Below are positions 20,564 to 29,875 of a DNA stretch of 64,000 bases, one piece after another. Position 1 is the stretch's first letter, and every line of letters starts with the position of its first letter. Under the pieces are notes generated by a model. It ran no database searches, had not been told where the DNA came from, and worked only from the letters and a program-made list of their open reading frames with translations. This DNA comes from Rhizobium sp. BT03. GTDB lineage: Bacteria; Pseudomonadota; Alphaproteobacteria; Rhizobiales; Rhizobiaceae. The stretch is taken from NCBI RefSeq assembly GCF_030053155.1, contig NZ_CP125640.1, positions 248,001 through 312,000 on the forward strand. The letters are read 5' to 3'. The translations under genes were made by a program, and so were the position numbers.

Positions 20564-20610
20564 GTGACAATTGCCTATATTGTCACATTGTATCTGTCAA
20601 GATTAAGAGT
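20564..20610. promoter_or_regulatory. Divergent control region of mocR and the DUF1127 gene
   Basis: GTGACAAT (20564-20571) and ATTGTCAC (20579-20586) form a perfect inverted repeat with a 7-bp centre starting 2 bp before the regulator's ATG. On the - strand CTTGAC (20596-20601) and TATAGG (20574-20579) look like a promoter; on the + strand TTGTCA is followed after 17 bp by TTAAGA. The palindrome overlaps the - strand -10 and start, so autorepression is plausible. Confidence 0.5.
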
Positions 20611-20643
20611 CAATTCCAACGGATAACCGAGAGGATTCCTGGA

Positions 20644-20901
20644 ATGTCTGCCTTGCCTGAGATCAAAATGCCAATTGTACCGATTGTCTCCTATGAAGAT
20701 AGGAGACAGATCGTCCTCCCCGATGTGCCTGCAGAGGGGACGACTCGCTTGGGCCGCATTTGGGCGGCGGTGCTTGTCTGGCATCAGAAGCGGGAAGGCC
20801 GGCGGGCGCTGAGAAACCTGACGGCGAGCGAACTCAAGGATATCGGCGTGTCGCAGTCCGATGCCGCACGCGAAATCAGCAAGTCGTTCTTCTGGGACTG
20901 A
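20644..20901 (+). CDS. DUF1127 protein
   Basis: An 85-aa protein. The C-terminal half (about 40-78: IWAAVLVWHQKREGRRALRNLTASELKDIGVSQSDAAREI) is the DUF1127 signature of Arg-rich helix plus LxxLDxxxLxDIGL-like segment. Short DUF1127 proteins of alphaproteobacteria bind RNA and influence phosphate and stress physiology; this one carries an extra 40-residue N-terminal part. GAGGA lies upstream of the ATG at 20644. The gene diverges from mocR. Confidence 0.82.
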   Translation: MSALPEIKMPIVPIVSYEDRRQIVLPDVPAEGTTRLGRIWAAVLVWHQKREGRRALRNLTASELKDIGVSQSDAAREISKSFFWD

Positions 20902-20925
20902 TTCCGCGGGGATTGATCGCAGCGA

Positions 20926-21324
20926 TCAGCTGCAGGCCTTGCTGCCGCCGGACCAGCGATTGACGTCGGCGGCGATGCGGCCGGCGACCGGTTCCGACAT
21001 CATCGGACCGAAGGCCTGGACATTCGACGGGCTTCCCTCGGCCTGCACGACGAGCAGCGGCCGGCTTTCCGGGCTGCCCTTATGGACGAGCAGGATGCGC
21101 GGGCGACCGGAGAAGGAATTGAGCTCCGGCGCGAGCTTGTAAGCAGCAAAGGCCGGATCGCCCGATTTGAACCAGCAGGCATTGGCGCCGAGCGCCACGC
21201 GCTCCATCGTCGGCAATGCGGCGCGGTTCGGACCTGACGGTGCCGGCGTGGACTGGCAGGCCGCGACCATGGCTGCGAGAGCGGCAAGCAGGGCGGCATT
21301 TGCGACGGAAAGGCGAGGGCGCAT
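20926..21324 (-). CDS. Hypothetical lipoprotein
   Basis: A 132-aa protein beginning MRPRLSVANAALLAALAAMVAACQST, a signal peptide with a lipobox (MVAAC) whose cysteine would be lipidated. The mature part has three further cysteines including one in NACWFKSGDPAF and one at the C-terminus (SKACS). No known domain is recognised. The ATG at 21324 is preferred to the 21414 start because it places the signal peptide at the N-terminus. It follows purQ by 31 nt on the same strand and may be cotranscribed. Confidence 0.75.
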   Translation of the reverse strand: MRPRLSVANAALLAALAAMVAACQSTPAPSGPNRAALPTMERVALGANACWFKSGDPAFAAYKLAPELNSFSGRPRILLVHKGSPESRPLLVVQAEGSPSNVQAFGPMMSEPVAGRIAADVNRWSGGSKACS

Positions 21325-21355
21325 CGATCTTGCTCCAGATCCGGATGAGAGGATT

Positions 21356-22027
21356 TCAGGCGGCAATGACATCGAGCGCCGAGGCGAAGAGGCCGCGGCC
21401 ATCCGAGCCGCCATGGGCGGCTTCGATCAGGTTTTCGGGATGCGGCATCATGCCGAGCACGTTGCCCTTTTCGTTCATGACGGCGGCGATGTCGTTGACC
21501 GAGCCGTTCGGGTTGGTGCCCTCGGCGTAGCGGAACACCACCTGGCCATTGCCTTCGATTGCCGCCAGCGTCGCTTCATCGGCGAAATAATTGCCGTCGT
21601 GATGGGCGACCGGGCTGCGGATGATCTGGCCCTGCGCGTAGGCGCGGGTGAAATCCGTCTCGGCATTGACGACTTCGAGCTTGATTTCGCGGCAGACGAA
21701 TTTCAGCGAGGCATTGCGCATCAGCGCGCCGGGCAGCAGGCCGGCCTCGACGAGGATCTGGAAGCCGTTGCAGACGCCGAGCACCTTCACGCCTTTTTCG
21801 GCTTTGTCGATGATCGCCTGCATGACCGGCATACGGGCGGCGATCGCGCCGCAGCGCAGGTAATCGCCATAGGAGAAACCGCCGGGGATGACTATCAGGT
21901 CGACATCGGGGATCTCGGTTTCCGTCTGCCAGATCGTCACCGGCGGCTTGCCGGAAATTTTCGTCAGGGCGGCGATCATATCTCGGTCGCGGTTGAGGCC
22001 CGGAAGTTGAACGACGGCTGATTTCAT
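21356..22027 (-). CDS. purQ: FGAM synthase glutaminase subunit PurQ
   Basis: A 223-aa class I glutamine amidotransferase supplying ammonia to PurL. The nucleophile is the cysteine of [11 protein letters not shown] and the catalytic His/Glu are in MMPHPEN. Its ATG (22025-22027) overlaps the kptA stop by 4 nt in the ATGA arrangement, so translation is probably coupled to kptA. The longer frame from 22081 would run deep into kptA and is rejected. Confidence 0.96.
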   Translation of the reverse strand: MKSAVVQLPGLNRDRDMIAALTKISGKPPVTIWQTETEIPDVDLIVIPGGFSYGDYLRCGAIAARMPVMQAIIDKAEKGVKVLGVCNGFQILVEAGLLPGALMRNASLKFVCREIKLEVVNAETDFTRAYAQGQIIRSPVAHHDGNYFADEATLAAIEGNGQVVFRYAEGTNPNGSVNDIAAVMNEKGNVLGMMPHPENLIEAAHGGSDGRGLFASALDVIAA

Positions 22028-22578
22028 GGGGTCCCCGCGTCTGGCGAAAGATATTGATTTGGAACGCTTTCGGCGAGCCATACTCCATTGTCGGAGACAA
22101 AGAAAGAATGACCCTCTGAAAACATGCGAGCCGCATCGACACGCAGGATGAGATATTCACCCTTGCGGCGCGTTGCGACGATTTTTGCGGTTTCGATGTC
22201 CGCCGACAGATGAACGTGATGACGCTGCATCTTTTTCAAGCCTTCGCGCTCGATCGAATGCCAGTTGGCGGAAGACGTGCCGTGGTAGAGAGCCGCTGGC
22301 GGTTCCACCGGGGTCAATGCGAGATCGACGTCGACGCTATGACCCTGATTGGCGCGAATTCTATTGTCGGCAAGGGTGAAGCGCTTCTTCGGATTGTTTT
22401 CGACGACCGCGATAATATCGGCGCGGGAAACGTCGTATTTCGACGTCACCGCCTTTTCGAGTTCATCCAACGACACCCAGCCCTCGGCATCGAGCGTCAA
22501 ACCTGCGGCCTCAGGCGCATGACGCAAAACATAGCTCATATATTTCGAGACTTCTGTCTCCAGCTTTGCCTGCGTCAT
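22024..22578 (-). CDS. kptA: RNA 2'-phosphotransferase KptA/Tpt1
   Basis: A 184-aa NAD-dependent enzyme that removes a 2'-phosphate from RNA, making ADP-ribose 1''-2'' cyclic phosphate. Family signatures visible: [13 protein letters not shown] (RNA-binding Arg-His), [18 protein letters not shown] and the NAD-site [11 protein letters not shown]. Bacteria lack the eukaryotic tRNA splicing that makes this substrate, so the cellular role is not known. The gene is set between purS (44-bp gap) and purQ (4-nt overlap), which is unusual for this function. Confidence 0.9.
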   Translation of the reverse strand: MTQAKLETEVSKYMSYVLRHAPEAAGLTLDAEGWVSLDELEKAVTSKYDVSRADIIAVVENNPKKRFTLADNRIRANQGHSVDVDLALTPVEPPAALYHGTSSANWHSIEREGLKKMQRHHVHLSADIETAKIVATRRKGEYLILRVDAARMFSEGHSFFVSDNGVWLAESVPNQYLSPDAGTP

Positions 22579-22622
22579 GACGCCAAATCCTCAAGGTCCG
22601 CCGGACGACGGGTCGGTGATCG

Positions 22623-22865
22623 TCAGTCGATCGCGATCGCGTAGTTCTCGATGACCGTGTTGGCGAGGAGCTTCTCGCACATGGCTTTTAGGTCGGCTTC
22701 GGCCTTGGCCTTGTCGGTGCTTTCCAGTTCCAGGTCGAAGACCTTGCCCTGTCTGATGTGGCCGACGCCCGAGAAGCCGAGGGCGCCGAGCGCGCCTTCG
22801 ATAGCCTTGCCCTGCGGATCGAGAACGCCGTTTTTCAGCGTGACGGTGACACGAGCCTTGATCAC
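22623..22865 (-). CDS. purS: FGAM synthase subunit PurS
   Basis: An 80-aa protein (MIKARVTVTLKNGVLDPQGKAIEGALGALGF...) of exactly PurS type, the small dimeric bridge that couples PurQ to small-form PurL. It lies 15 nt after purC. The set of purS, purQ and small purL in one window is consistent. Confidence 0.96.
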   Translation of the reverse strand: MIKARVTVTLKNGVLDPQGKAIEGALGALGFSGVGHIRQGKVFDLELESTDKAKAEADLKAMCEKLLANTVIENYAIAID

Positions 22866-22880
22866 TTTGTCTTTCCTGCC

Positions 22881-23645
22881 TTACTTGACCAGAACCGGGC
22901 CGGTGCCGCGCACAGGCTCGTTTTCATTGATGATGCCGAGACGGCGCGCAACTTCGGAATAGGCTTCGAGCAGCCCGCCGAGATCGCGGCGGAAACGATC
23001 CTTGTCCATCTTCTCGTGGGTCTCGATATCCCAGAGCCGGCAGCTGTCCGGTGAGATTTCGTCGGCGAGGATGATGCGCATCAGATCACCTTCGAAGAGG
23101 CGGCCGCATTCGATCTTGAAGTCGACGAGCTGGATGCCGACGCCGAGGAAGAGGCCGGTCATGAAGTCGTTGACGCGGATGGCAAGCGCCATGATGTCGT
23201 CGAGCTCGGCGGGATTGGCCCAGCCGAACGCAGTGATGTGCTCTTCGGAGACCATCGGATCGTCGAGCGCGTCGGATTTGTAGTAGAATTCGATGATCGA
23301 GCGCGGCAGCACCACGCCTTCGTCGATCCCGAGACGCTTAGCGAGCGACCCGGCGGCGACGTTGCGCACGACGATCTCCAGCGGGATCATCTCCACTTCC
23401 TTGATCAGCTGCTCGCGCATGTTGAGCCGGCGGATGAAATGCGTGGGGATGCCGATCTTGTTCAGATGGCTGAAGATATATTCGGAAATGCGGTTGTTGA
23501 GGACGCCCTTGCCATCGATGACTTCGTGTTTCTTCTTGTTGAAGGCAGTGGCATCGTCCTTGAAGAACTGGATCAAAGTGCCCGGTTCCGGGCCCTCATA
23601 CAGAATCTTTGCCTTGCCCTCGTAGATACGGCGGCGACGGTTCAT
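22881..23645 (-). CDS. purC: SAICAR synthase PurC
   Basis: Joins CAIR and aspartate in purine synthesis. The 254-aa protein begins [18 protein letters not shown] and has [13 protein letters not shown] (ATP site), [17 protein letters not shown] and [10 protein letters not shown], all typical. A second in-frame ATG at 23654 would add three residues. It is the first gene of the purC-purS-kptA-purQ unit; 220 bp upstream are gene-free and would hold the promoter, but no clear hexamers were found. Confidence 0.95.
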   Translation of the reverse strand: MNRRRRIYEGKAKILYEGPEPGTLIQFFKDDATAFNKKKHEVIDGKGVLNNRISEYIFSHLNKIGIPTHFIRRLNMREQLIKEVEMIPLEIVVRNVAAGSLAKRLGIDEGVVLPRSIIEFYYKSDALDDPMVSEEHITAFGWANPAELDDIMALAIRVNDFMTGLFLGVGIQLVDFKIECGRLFEGDLMRIILADEISPDSCRLWDIETHEKMDKDRFRRDLGGLLEAYSEVARRLGIINENEPVRGTGPVLVK

Positions 23646-23874
23646 CGTGGTCATTCTCTGTTGTTGGCGCTCTTGGGATAGCGCGAGTGGATCGATCTCG
23701 TGGCGTCCCCTTAAAGGAAAAGAGTGAGTTTCACAATCCGCCTATCCTTCCTTCCCCGGTTTCCAGATTTTACGGAATACCGCCAAGAGAATCGAATGAA
23801 TTCGCAAGACGAGTCTAGCGCCTTTTCCGATACGGTGAAATGACGGCGAAATGGCGGGCTGCTTGTGCAGGTCT

Positions 23875-26160
23875 TTATTTGGCGGCTCTGTTTCGAAGCT
23901 CGCGGCGAAGCTGCGTCTGCAAGGCGCGCGCGGCGACCTGCCCGTGGCGCCAGCTGCCGGCGCGGATGAAGGAGGAGATCTGCATGGCCGGCATCGGCCG
24001 GGCGAGTGCGTAGCCCTGCAGCGTGTCGCAGTCGAGTTCTTCGAGAATGCGGATATGATCGGCAGTCTCGACACCCTCGGCAATGACAAGAATGTTCAGC
24101 GAGCGGCCGATATCGATGATCGAGCCGACGAGTTTGCGCTGCTCAGCCGATTGCGGCAGCAGCCGGATCAACTCGCGGTCGATCTTCAGCGTCTTCGGGC
24201 TCAGGCGCAGCAGGCTGACGATCGAGGCGTGGCCGGTGCCGAAATCATCGATCTGGATGTCGATGCCGAGTTTGCGCAGCTTTTTAAGGTTGGCGGCGAC
24301 CGCCTCGTCGCAATCGTCGAGCGAGATCGATTCCAGCAATTCGAAGGCGAAGGTGCCGGGCGCAATCTTCAGGGCGCGGAGCTTCTTGCCGAGATCGGGA
24401 TCGCCAAGCCGCCGGGCGGAAACGTTGACCGATATCTTCGGAACGGACAGCCCGTCCTTGATCCAGGCGCGGCGATCGGCGATGGCGCGCTCCAGGATCA
24501 GAGCGTCGATGGTCGAAACGACGTCGAGATCCTCGGCGATATCGAGGAAACGGTCTGGTGCCAGCAGCCCGTGCACCGGGTGCTGCCAGCGGGCAAGTGT
24601 TTCGACGCCGACGACATCAAGCGTGCGGGCATCGAACTGCAGCTGATAGAAGGGCACGAATTCGTTGCGCTCGAGGCCGATCAGGATCTCGTCGGCAAGG
24701 TGCTTGGCCGAGATGACGTCGCGGCGGTCGGATGCGGAGAAAAATTCGAAACGGTTGCGGCCCAGGCCCTTGGCGCGATAGAGCGCGATATCGGCATCGA
24801 GCAGCATCTGTTTGGCGTCGAGTGTCGGGCCGCTATCGACGGCAATGCCGATGCTGGCCCCGAAACGGCAGTCGTGCCCCTCATATCTGACCGGTTTGCG
24901 CAATTCGCGAATGATCCGTTCGGCAAGGCTGGCGATCTTCTTCGAGGCGGGATCGACGGTGCAGAGGATGACGAATTCGTCGCCGCCGATGCGGGCCACG
25001 AAATCGGCGGCGCGAACGGAGTTTCTGAGCACGCTTGCAGCATGCTGCAGCATGGCGTCGCCGGCCCGGTGGCCGAGCGTGTCGTTGATCTGCTTGAAGC
25101 GGTCGAGATCGATATGCAGGATCGCAAGGCCCAAGCCCTTGGCCCGGCATTCAGCCGAGCGCTCGTCCAGCATCTTGTCGAGATAGCGGCGGTTCGGCAG
25201 GCTCGTGAGATAATCGTGCAGCGCCAGGCGCTCGATGCTCTCCTTGGCGGCTTCGAGCTCGCGGTTATGCGCCTCGGCCTGATCCTTGGCGCGCTGCAGC
25301 TCGTTGCGGAGCGCGACCTCCTCGGTGACGTCCCAATTGGCGCCGATCAGCTTGCGGTGGCCGTTGCCGTCGACGAAGAAGGCCGAGCGGGCGCGGATGA
25401 CGCGCTCGGCGCCGTCGCCGCGGATGATGCGGTATTCCTGCTGAAAATCACTGCCGCTTTCGACGCTGCGATCGGACAAGCCGAGCACGCGCTCGCGATC
25501 GTCGGGATGCAGGCTTTTTGCCCAGATGTCGCTGGCGATTGGCCGCGAGGCGCCCTTCAGCCCGTAAATGGCGATGAGACGCTCGTCCCATTCGACGGTA
25601 TCATTCTCGATATCCGCCTCGAAGACGCCGATGCGGGAAATCTCCAGCGCCAGGTCGAGCCGGCGCGACAGGCGCGACAGCGTATCCTCGGCCTCCTTGC
25701 GGGCGGTAATATCCGTATCCGTGCCGACGATGCGCGTCGGCACGCCGCTCTCGTCCCATTCCACGCAGGCGCCGCGGCAGTCGATCCACATCCAGTGGCC
25801 GTCCCTGTGGCGCTCGCGATATTCGAAGATCTGGAAATCCGGATCGCCGGCATTTTGCCGATCGATGGCATGGACGACAAAATCGCGATCATCGGGATGG
25901 ACGAGGGCCAGCCAGGCATCGTAATCGCCGGCGGCCTCCTCGTCGGGCGCCATGCCGCGCATGGTCTTCCACGTCTGCGAATAATATTTCCGGTCGAGAC
26001 GATAGTTGTGATCCCAGACGCCGAGGCCGGAGCCGACGAGCGCATGGTTCCACCGGCTCTCCCGTTCCGCCAGGTCGGAATCGTCATCCGCTACGCTGCC
26101 GACGCCTGCCTCAGCCGCCGTGGAATCATCGGCCTCTGGATGGGCTTTCTTCACGGGCAT
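23875..26160 (-). CDS. PAS-PAS-GGDEF-EAL cyclic-di-GMP enzyme
   Basis: A 761-aa soluble signalling protein. Two PAS/PAC domains (about 35-155 and 165-285, both with the WDHNY/DITARKEAE-type ends) precede a GGDEF domain with intact RIGGDEFV and an inhibitory I-site RAAD five residues before it, then an EAL domain with ETLARW (EAL variant), FELLES, DDFGTGHAS, KIDREL and AEGVET. Both the diguanylate cyclase and the phosphodiesterase residues look intact, so it could make or break c-di-GMP depending on the PAS signal. No membrane segment. Confidence 0.93.
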   Translation of the reverse strand: MPVKKAHPEADDSTAAEAGVGSVADDDSDLAERESRWNHALVGSGLGVWDHNYRLDRKYYSQTWKTMRGMAPDEEAAGDYDAWLALVHPDDRDFVVHAIDRQNAGDPDFQIFEYRERHRDGHWMWIDCRGACVEWDESGVPTRIVGTDTDITARKEAEDTLSRLSRRLDLALEISRIGVFEADIENDTVEWDERLIAIYGLKGASRPIASDIWAKSLHPDDRERVLGLSDRSVESGSDFQQEYRIIRGDGAERVIRARSAFFVDGNGHRKLIGANWDVTEEVALRNELQRAKDQAEAHNRELEAAKESIERLALHDYLTSLPNRRYLDKMLDERSAECRAKGLGLAILHIDLDRFKQINDTLGHRAGDAMLQHAASVLRNSVRAADFVARIGGDEFVILCTVDPASKKIASLAERIIRELRKPVRYEGHDCRFGASIGIAVDSGPTLDAKQMLLDADIALYRAKGLGRNRFEFFSASDRRDVISAKHLADEILIGLERNEFVPFYQLQFDARTLDVVGVETLARWQHPVHGLLAPDRFLDIAEDLDVVSTIDALILERAIADRRAWIKDGLSVPKISVNVSARRLGDPDLGKKLRALKIAPGTFAFELLESISLDDCDEAVAANLKKLRKLGIDIQIDDFGTGHASIVSLLRLSPKTLKIDRELIRLLPQSAEQRKLVGSIIDIGRSLNILVIAEGVETADHIRILEELDCDTLQGYALARPMPAMQISSFIRAGSWRHGQVAARALQTQLRRELRNRAAK

Positions 26161-26256
26161 TCTCGCTTATTTCATCTCGGCGCAGTTTGCTGTCATTCCA
26201 TTAAGAAAGACTTAGAAAGCACTTGCTGAATTATCGAGAAGGGCCGGTTTCCTCTA

Positions 26257-26811
26257 TCAGGCGGAGAGCCGGCTGAGGAACTGAGCGAAGACCATGGTGC
26301 CCTCGGGCCAGGGGCCGTGACCGGAATCGGCATTGATATGTCCTGCCTCGCCGGCATCGACGAGGAAGGAGCCCCAGCTGCTGGCGATATCGTCGGCATG
26401 TTCGTAGCTGCCGAACGGATCGTTGCGGCTCGCCACGGTGATCGACGGGAAGGGCAGCGGATCGCGCGGGTAGGGGCCGAAGGTCATCAAGTGCTTCGGG
26501 CGAATATCCGGATTGGCAACATCGGGCGGGGCGACGAAGAAGGCGCCAGCCACCGGCTTGCGGAAATGCGGGATGGCGTGGATTGCCGAGGTCACGCCGA
26601 GCGAATGGGCGACGAGGATAACCGGGCGGGTCGAGGCGTTCACTTCCTCGGCAATCTGGGCGATCCAGTCCTCGCGGACTGGCTTTGTCCATTCGGCCTG
26701 TTCGACGCGCCGCGCCGTGCTGAGCTTTGCCTCCCAGCGGCTCTGCCAGTGGCTCGGGCCGGAATTGGTGTAGCCGGGGATGATGAGGATATCTGCGTCT
26801 GAGGCTTTCAT
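26257..26811 (-). CDS. RBBP9/YdeN-family serine hydrolase
   Basis: A 184-aa small alpha/beta hydrolase. Triad candidates: Ser in VAHSLGVTSAIHA, Asp in SRNDPFGSYEHA and His in EAGHINADSGHGPWPEG, the last being the family's best-known block. N-terminus ILIIPGYTNSGPSHWQSRWE is also typical. Function in bacteria is poorly known. The ATG at 26811 (MKASDADILIIPGY) is chosen over 26877. Confidence 0.83.
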   Translation of the reverse strand: MKASDADILIIPGYTNSGPSHWQSRWEAKLSTARRVEQAEWTKPVREDWIAQIAEEVNASTRPVILVAHSLGVTSAIHAIPHFRKPVAGAFFVAPPDVANPDIRPKHLMTFGPYPRDPLPFPSITVASRNDPFGSYEHADDIASSWGSFLVDAGEAGHINADSGHGPWPEGTMVFAQFLSRLSA

Positions 26812-26988
26812 AGTGCCGCCGATGTGAGAAGGCGCGCCCGAGATGTCAAGAGGGGATGTGAAGGGAGAGAGCGACACGGGCGATTTGGTTTGCTATATTG
26901 CTCCAGTGCCGGTTGCGGATTTCGTGTCGGCGTTCCCGCCGATTGCGTGTCCGCCGCCGACAAGGTCTCGGCTGAGGAGGAGAAAGCC

Positions 26989-27792
26989 ATGGCGGCATTT
27001 CATGTCATGACGGGTTCTAGCGAAAGCTTTGCACGGCCCGTTGTCAATCGCATCGGTATCGCCGACGTCTTCGACGCGCTGAAGCGCGGTTACGATGATT
27101 TCATGGAGAAACCGTCCCACTACGTGTTCCTGTGCCTGATGTACCCGATTGCCGGCGTCTTCCTGACATTGTGGACGTCCGGGGCCAATCTTTTGCCGAT
27201 GGTCTTTCCGCTGATGGCAGGTTTCGTGCTGATCGGCCCGATCGCAGCGATCGGCCTCTACGAGATCAGCCGCCGGCGCGAAGCCGGCCTCGACAGTTCG
27301 TGGACGCATGCGCTCGAGGTCCGCCATTCGCCGGCGCTGCCCTCGATCGTCGCAGTCGGCTTGATGCTTTGCGGCATTTTCGTCGTCTGGCTGGTGACGG
27401 CGCAGACGCTCTACAGCAATCTGCTTGGCGAAGTATTTCCGCGCAGCATGGCGGATTTCTTCCGTCAGGTCTTCGGCACGCCCGAGGGCATGCAGCTGAT
27501 CATTTGGGGCAATCTGATCGGCTTCGTCTTCGCGCTCGTCGTGCTGGCGATATCCGTCATCACCTTTCCGCTGTTGCTCGACCGCGATGTCGGCGCCGTG
27601 GCCGCCGTCGTCGCCTCGATCCGCGCGACGATCGCCAATCCGGTGCCGGTGCTGCTCTGGGGCCTGATCGTCGCTGCGCTGCTCGTCATCGGCACGATCC
27701 CGGTCTTTGCCGGGCTTGCGCTGGTCATTCCCATCCTCGGCCATGCGACCTGGCATCTTTATCGCAAGCTGATTGCGCGGGAAGCCGCGTAA
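26989..27792 (+). CDS. DUF2189 integral membrane protein
   Basis: A 267-aa inner-membrane protein with about six hydrophobic segments. KPSHYVFLCLMYPIAGVFL and FVLIGPIAAIGLYEISRRRE are the characteristic DUF2189 segments. GAGGAGG 8 nt before the ATG at 26989 fixes the start. Function unknown in the family. It diverges from the RBBP9-type hydrolase. Confidence 0.85.
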   Translation: MAAFHVMTGSSESFARPVVNRIGIADVFDALKRGYDDFMEKPSHYVFLCLMYPIAGVFLTLWTSGANLLPMVFPLMAGFVLIGPIAAIGLYEISRRREAGLDSSWTHALEVRHSPALPSIVAVGLMLCGIFVVWLVTAQTLYSNLLGEVFPRSMADFFRQVFGTPEGMQLIIWGNLIGFVFALVVLAISVITFPLLLDRDVGAVAAVVASIRATIANPVPVLLWGLIVAALLVIGTIPVFAGLALVIPILGHATWHLYRKLIAREAA

Positions 27793-27800
27793 TCGAAAGT

Positions 27801-27834
27801 TTCCGGGGATCTCGAACTGTCGCGATCCCCGGAA
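27801..27834. terminator. Hairpin after the DUF2189 gene
   Basis: TTCCGGGGATC (27801-27811) pairs perfectly with GATCCCCGGAA (27824-27834), 8 nt beyond the stop. No T-tract follows; it may still end or stabilise the transcript. Confidence 0.5.
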
Positions 27835-27920
27835 TTCAAACCTTCCCCGGTTCCCGGAACCTCAAGACCTCCCGCCGCGTTATTTGTGACCGGCTTTTTG
27901 GGAGGATTTCAGAGGTGACG

Positions 27921-28379
27921 ATGAAGCATCTGTTCGCCCGCTTCGCAACCAAGATCTCGGAATGGGCGGGCAAACCCGTCATCTTCATCCTGGCGCTGAC
28001 CGCCGTCATCATCTGGGCGGCACTCGGCCCCTTCTTCGACTATTCGGAAACCTGGCAGCTGGTCATCAACACCGGCACGACGATCATCACCTTCCTGATG
28101 GTCTTCGTGCTGCAGAACGCCCAGACGCGCGACACCAGGGCGATCCAGGCCAAGCTCAATGAAATCATCCTGACGAGCCACGCCGAAAACCGCTTCATCG
28201 GCATCGAAAACCTCGACGAGGAAGAACTGAAGCGTCTCGACGAGCTGGTCGCCAAGGCTGCCAAGGGCAGGGGCGAGACGGAGGCTTGCAGGACGACGGA
28301 GGATCTGAAAGCTATGCCGTCGAAAAAGGAAGAGCCACGCAAGCGACGGGCTTCAGCCAAGCCGGCGAAGCAGAGATAG
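27921..28379 (+). CDS. Low-affinity iron permease family protein
   Basis: A 152-aa membrane protein with two long hydrophobic segments (PVIFILALTAVIIWAALGPF and LVINTGTTIITFLMVFVLQN) followed by QNAQTRDTRAIQAKLNEII, the hallmark of the low-affinity iron permease (Fet4-like) family in bacteria. A charged, Lys/Arg-rich tail ends the protein. Iron transport by the bacterial members is inferred from the yeast name and not well proven. AGAGGTG precedes the ATG at 27921. No iron box was seen upstream. Confidence 0.85.
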   Translation: MKHLFARFATKISEWAGKPVIFILALTAVIIWAALGPFFDYSETWQLVINTGTTIITFLMVFVLQNAQTRDTRAIQAKLNEIILTSHAENRFIGIENLDEEELKRLDELVAKAAKGRGETEACRTTEDLKAMPSKKEEPRKRRASAKPAKQR

Positions 28380-28399
28380 GGTCGACTATTTTTCCGCAC

Positions 28400-29875
28400 T
28401 TACCTTTCCTGCATCGCTTCCGAGGCAATTTCGGCAAGCGGCGAGTAGAGATATTCGAGGATGCGGCGGCTGCCGGTTTTGACCTCGACAGTGACGGACA
28501 TGCCGGGTGAGAGCGGCACGCGCGTTCCCTCGATGTCGATGCTGGCGACATCCGGCTTGATGACGATGGGGAAGACCAGGTTCTGGACGCGCTGCGCATT
28601 GCCGATTGGGATGATGCTCTGCAGCTCCTTTGCCGGCTGGCCTTCCAGCTGCTGTGCATCTGGCTCAGGAATGGCGTCGGTCGCGACACGGGTGACTTTC
28701 CCGTTGAGGATGCCATAGCGGGTAAAGGGGAAGGCCTCGATCTTGATCACAGCAGTTTCCCCTGGTGAGACGAAGCCGATGTCCCGGTTCGGCAGATAAG
28801 CTTCGATTTCAAGCGAGGCGTCGTCGGGGACGATCCGCATCAATTCCGCGCCTGCCGTCACCACCTGGCCGACCGTGGTGATGGCGGATGTCTGAACAAC
28901 ACCTTTGATCGGGCTCTTGATCGTCATCGACTCGAGGCGCTTGGCCGCCTTTACCAGTTGCTGTTCCTTCTCGTCGATCTCCCGTGACGCCTGCGCCTGT
29001 TTCTGAGCATTATCGGCGACGAAGGTCTTGATGGCTTTCAGGCCTTCGCTGGTCGCAGCAATGATCGCGGTCTCCGCTTCCGCCCGCTGACCGATCTGCT
29101 CGGCAAGCGTTGCCTCTTCCTTCTGCCTGATCTCGACCGCATCGATGACACCGGATCTCGACCCGGCGCTGAGATCGACGAGGTTGGAGCGCATGGTGAC
29201 ACGATCTGCAAGCGTGGCCACCAGGGCCTGTTGGGCGGCGACCATTTCGGTATATCGCTTCAAAGCGGCGAATTGCTGATTGCGCTGGGCCGCCAGGCTG
29301 TCCACCGTCGATGCAAGCTGCTCAAGATCTGAGGTGTAGAGCAGGGCCTCCCGTGCGCGGATCTCCGCCGGTATGGAGCTGTCGAATTCGGGGGTGATTT
29401 CGATCTTACGCGACCCGCTCCAGAGATCGCTTTTCTGCCAGGCGTTAACCTCAGCCAGTGCTGCAGCTCGCCGGGTAACCTCGGCACGCAGCGCGGCAAG
29501 GCTGGTGGACAGGGTGTTGACTTCGGCCCTGGCTTCGGTCGGATCGAGCTCGACGAGGATGTCTCCGGCTTCCACCTTGGCGCCGTTCGAGACCGGGACC
29601 GCGATCGTCTTGCCGACCTCGATCGACTGGATCACCTTGACGCGTCCGGTCGGCTGGATCTTGCCCTGTGCCGTCGCGACGATATCGAACGTGCCGACAT
29701 AGCTCCAGACCAGCGCGCCGGCCGTCAGCAGGCAGATGAACCAGATGAGCGCGGTGCGGATCGGCGAGGCCGGGGTTTCCAGGATTTCGAGCGCGGCCGG
29801 CAGGAACTCGTTGTCGACCGGCAATCGCTTCGGCGGTTTCGGCGGAAGCCGGGGAGGCTGGACGTTCTGGTTCAT
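28400..29875 (-). CDS. HlyD-type periplasmic adaptor of type I secretion
   Basis: A 491-aa membrane fusion protein. One N-terminal membrane segment (about 40-62), a lipoyl/barrel half (GKTIAVPVSNGAKVEAGDILVELD), a long alpha-helical coiled coil (about 115-320) and the returning half with PIKGVVQTSAITTVGQVV and VTVEVKTGSRRILEYLYSPL at the C-terminus, as in HlyD/PrtE adaptors. Its start overlaps the stop of the ABC exporter by 4 nt (ATGA). It would link the ABC protein to a TolC-type outer channel, which is not encoded in this window. Confidence 0.93.
   Translation of the reverse strand: MNQNVQPPRLPPKPPKRLPVDNEFLPAALEILETPASPIRTALIWFICLLTAGALVWSYVGTFDIVATAQGKIQPTGRVKVIQSIEVGKTIAVPVSNGAKVEAGDILVELDPTEARAEVNTLSTSLAALRAEVTRRAAALAEVNAWQKSDLWSGSRKIEITPEFDSSIPAEIRAREALLYTSDLEQLASTVDSLAAQRNQQFAALKRYTEMVAAQQALVATLADRVTMRSNLVDLSAGSRSGVIDAVEIRQKEEATLAEQIGQRAEAETAIIAATSEGLKAIKTFVADNAQKQAQASREIDEKEQQLVKAAKRLESMTIKSPIKGVVQTSAITTVGQVVTAGAELMRIVPDDASLEIEAYLPNRDIGFVSPGETAVIKIEAFPFTRYGILNGKVTRVATDAIPEPDAQQLEGQPAKELQSIIPIGNAQRVQNLVFPIVIKPDVASIDIEGTRVPLSPGMSVTVEVKTGSRRILEYLYSPLAEIASEAMQER

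Noticed and set aside
19123..20643. Long + strand open frame opposite the MocR gene
   Set aside because: It has no family features and is the complement of a clear MocR gene; only its last 85 codons, from the ATG at 20644, are a real gene (DUF1127).
23851..26229. 792-codon + strand frame opposite the GGDEF-EAL gene
   Set aside because: An antisense shadow of a strongly conserved gene, caused by high third-position G+C.
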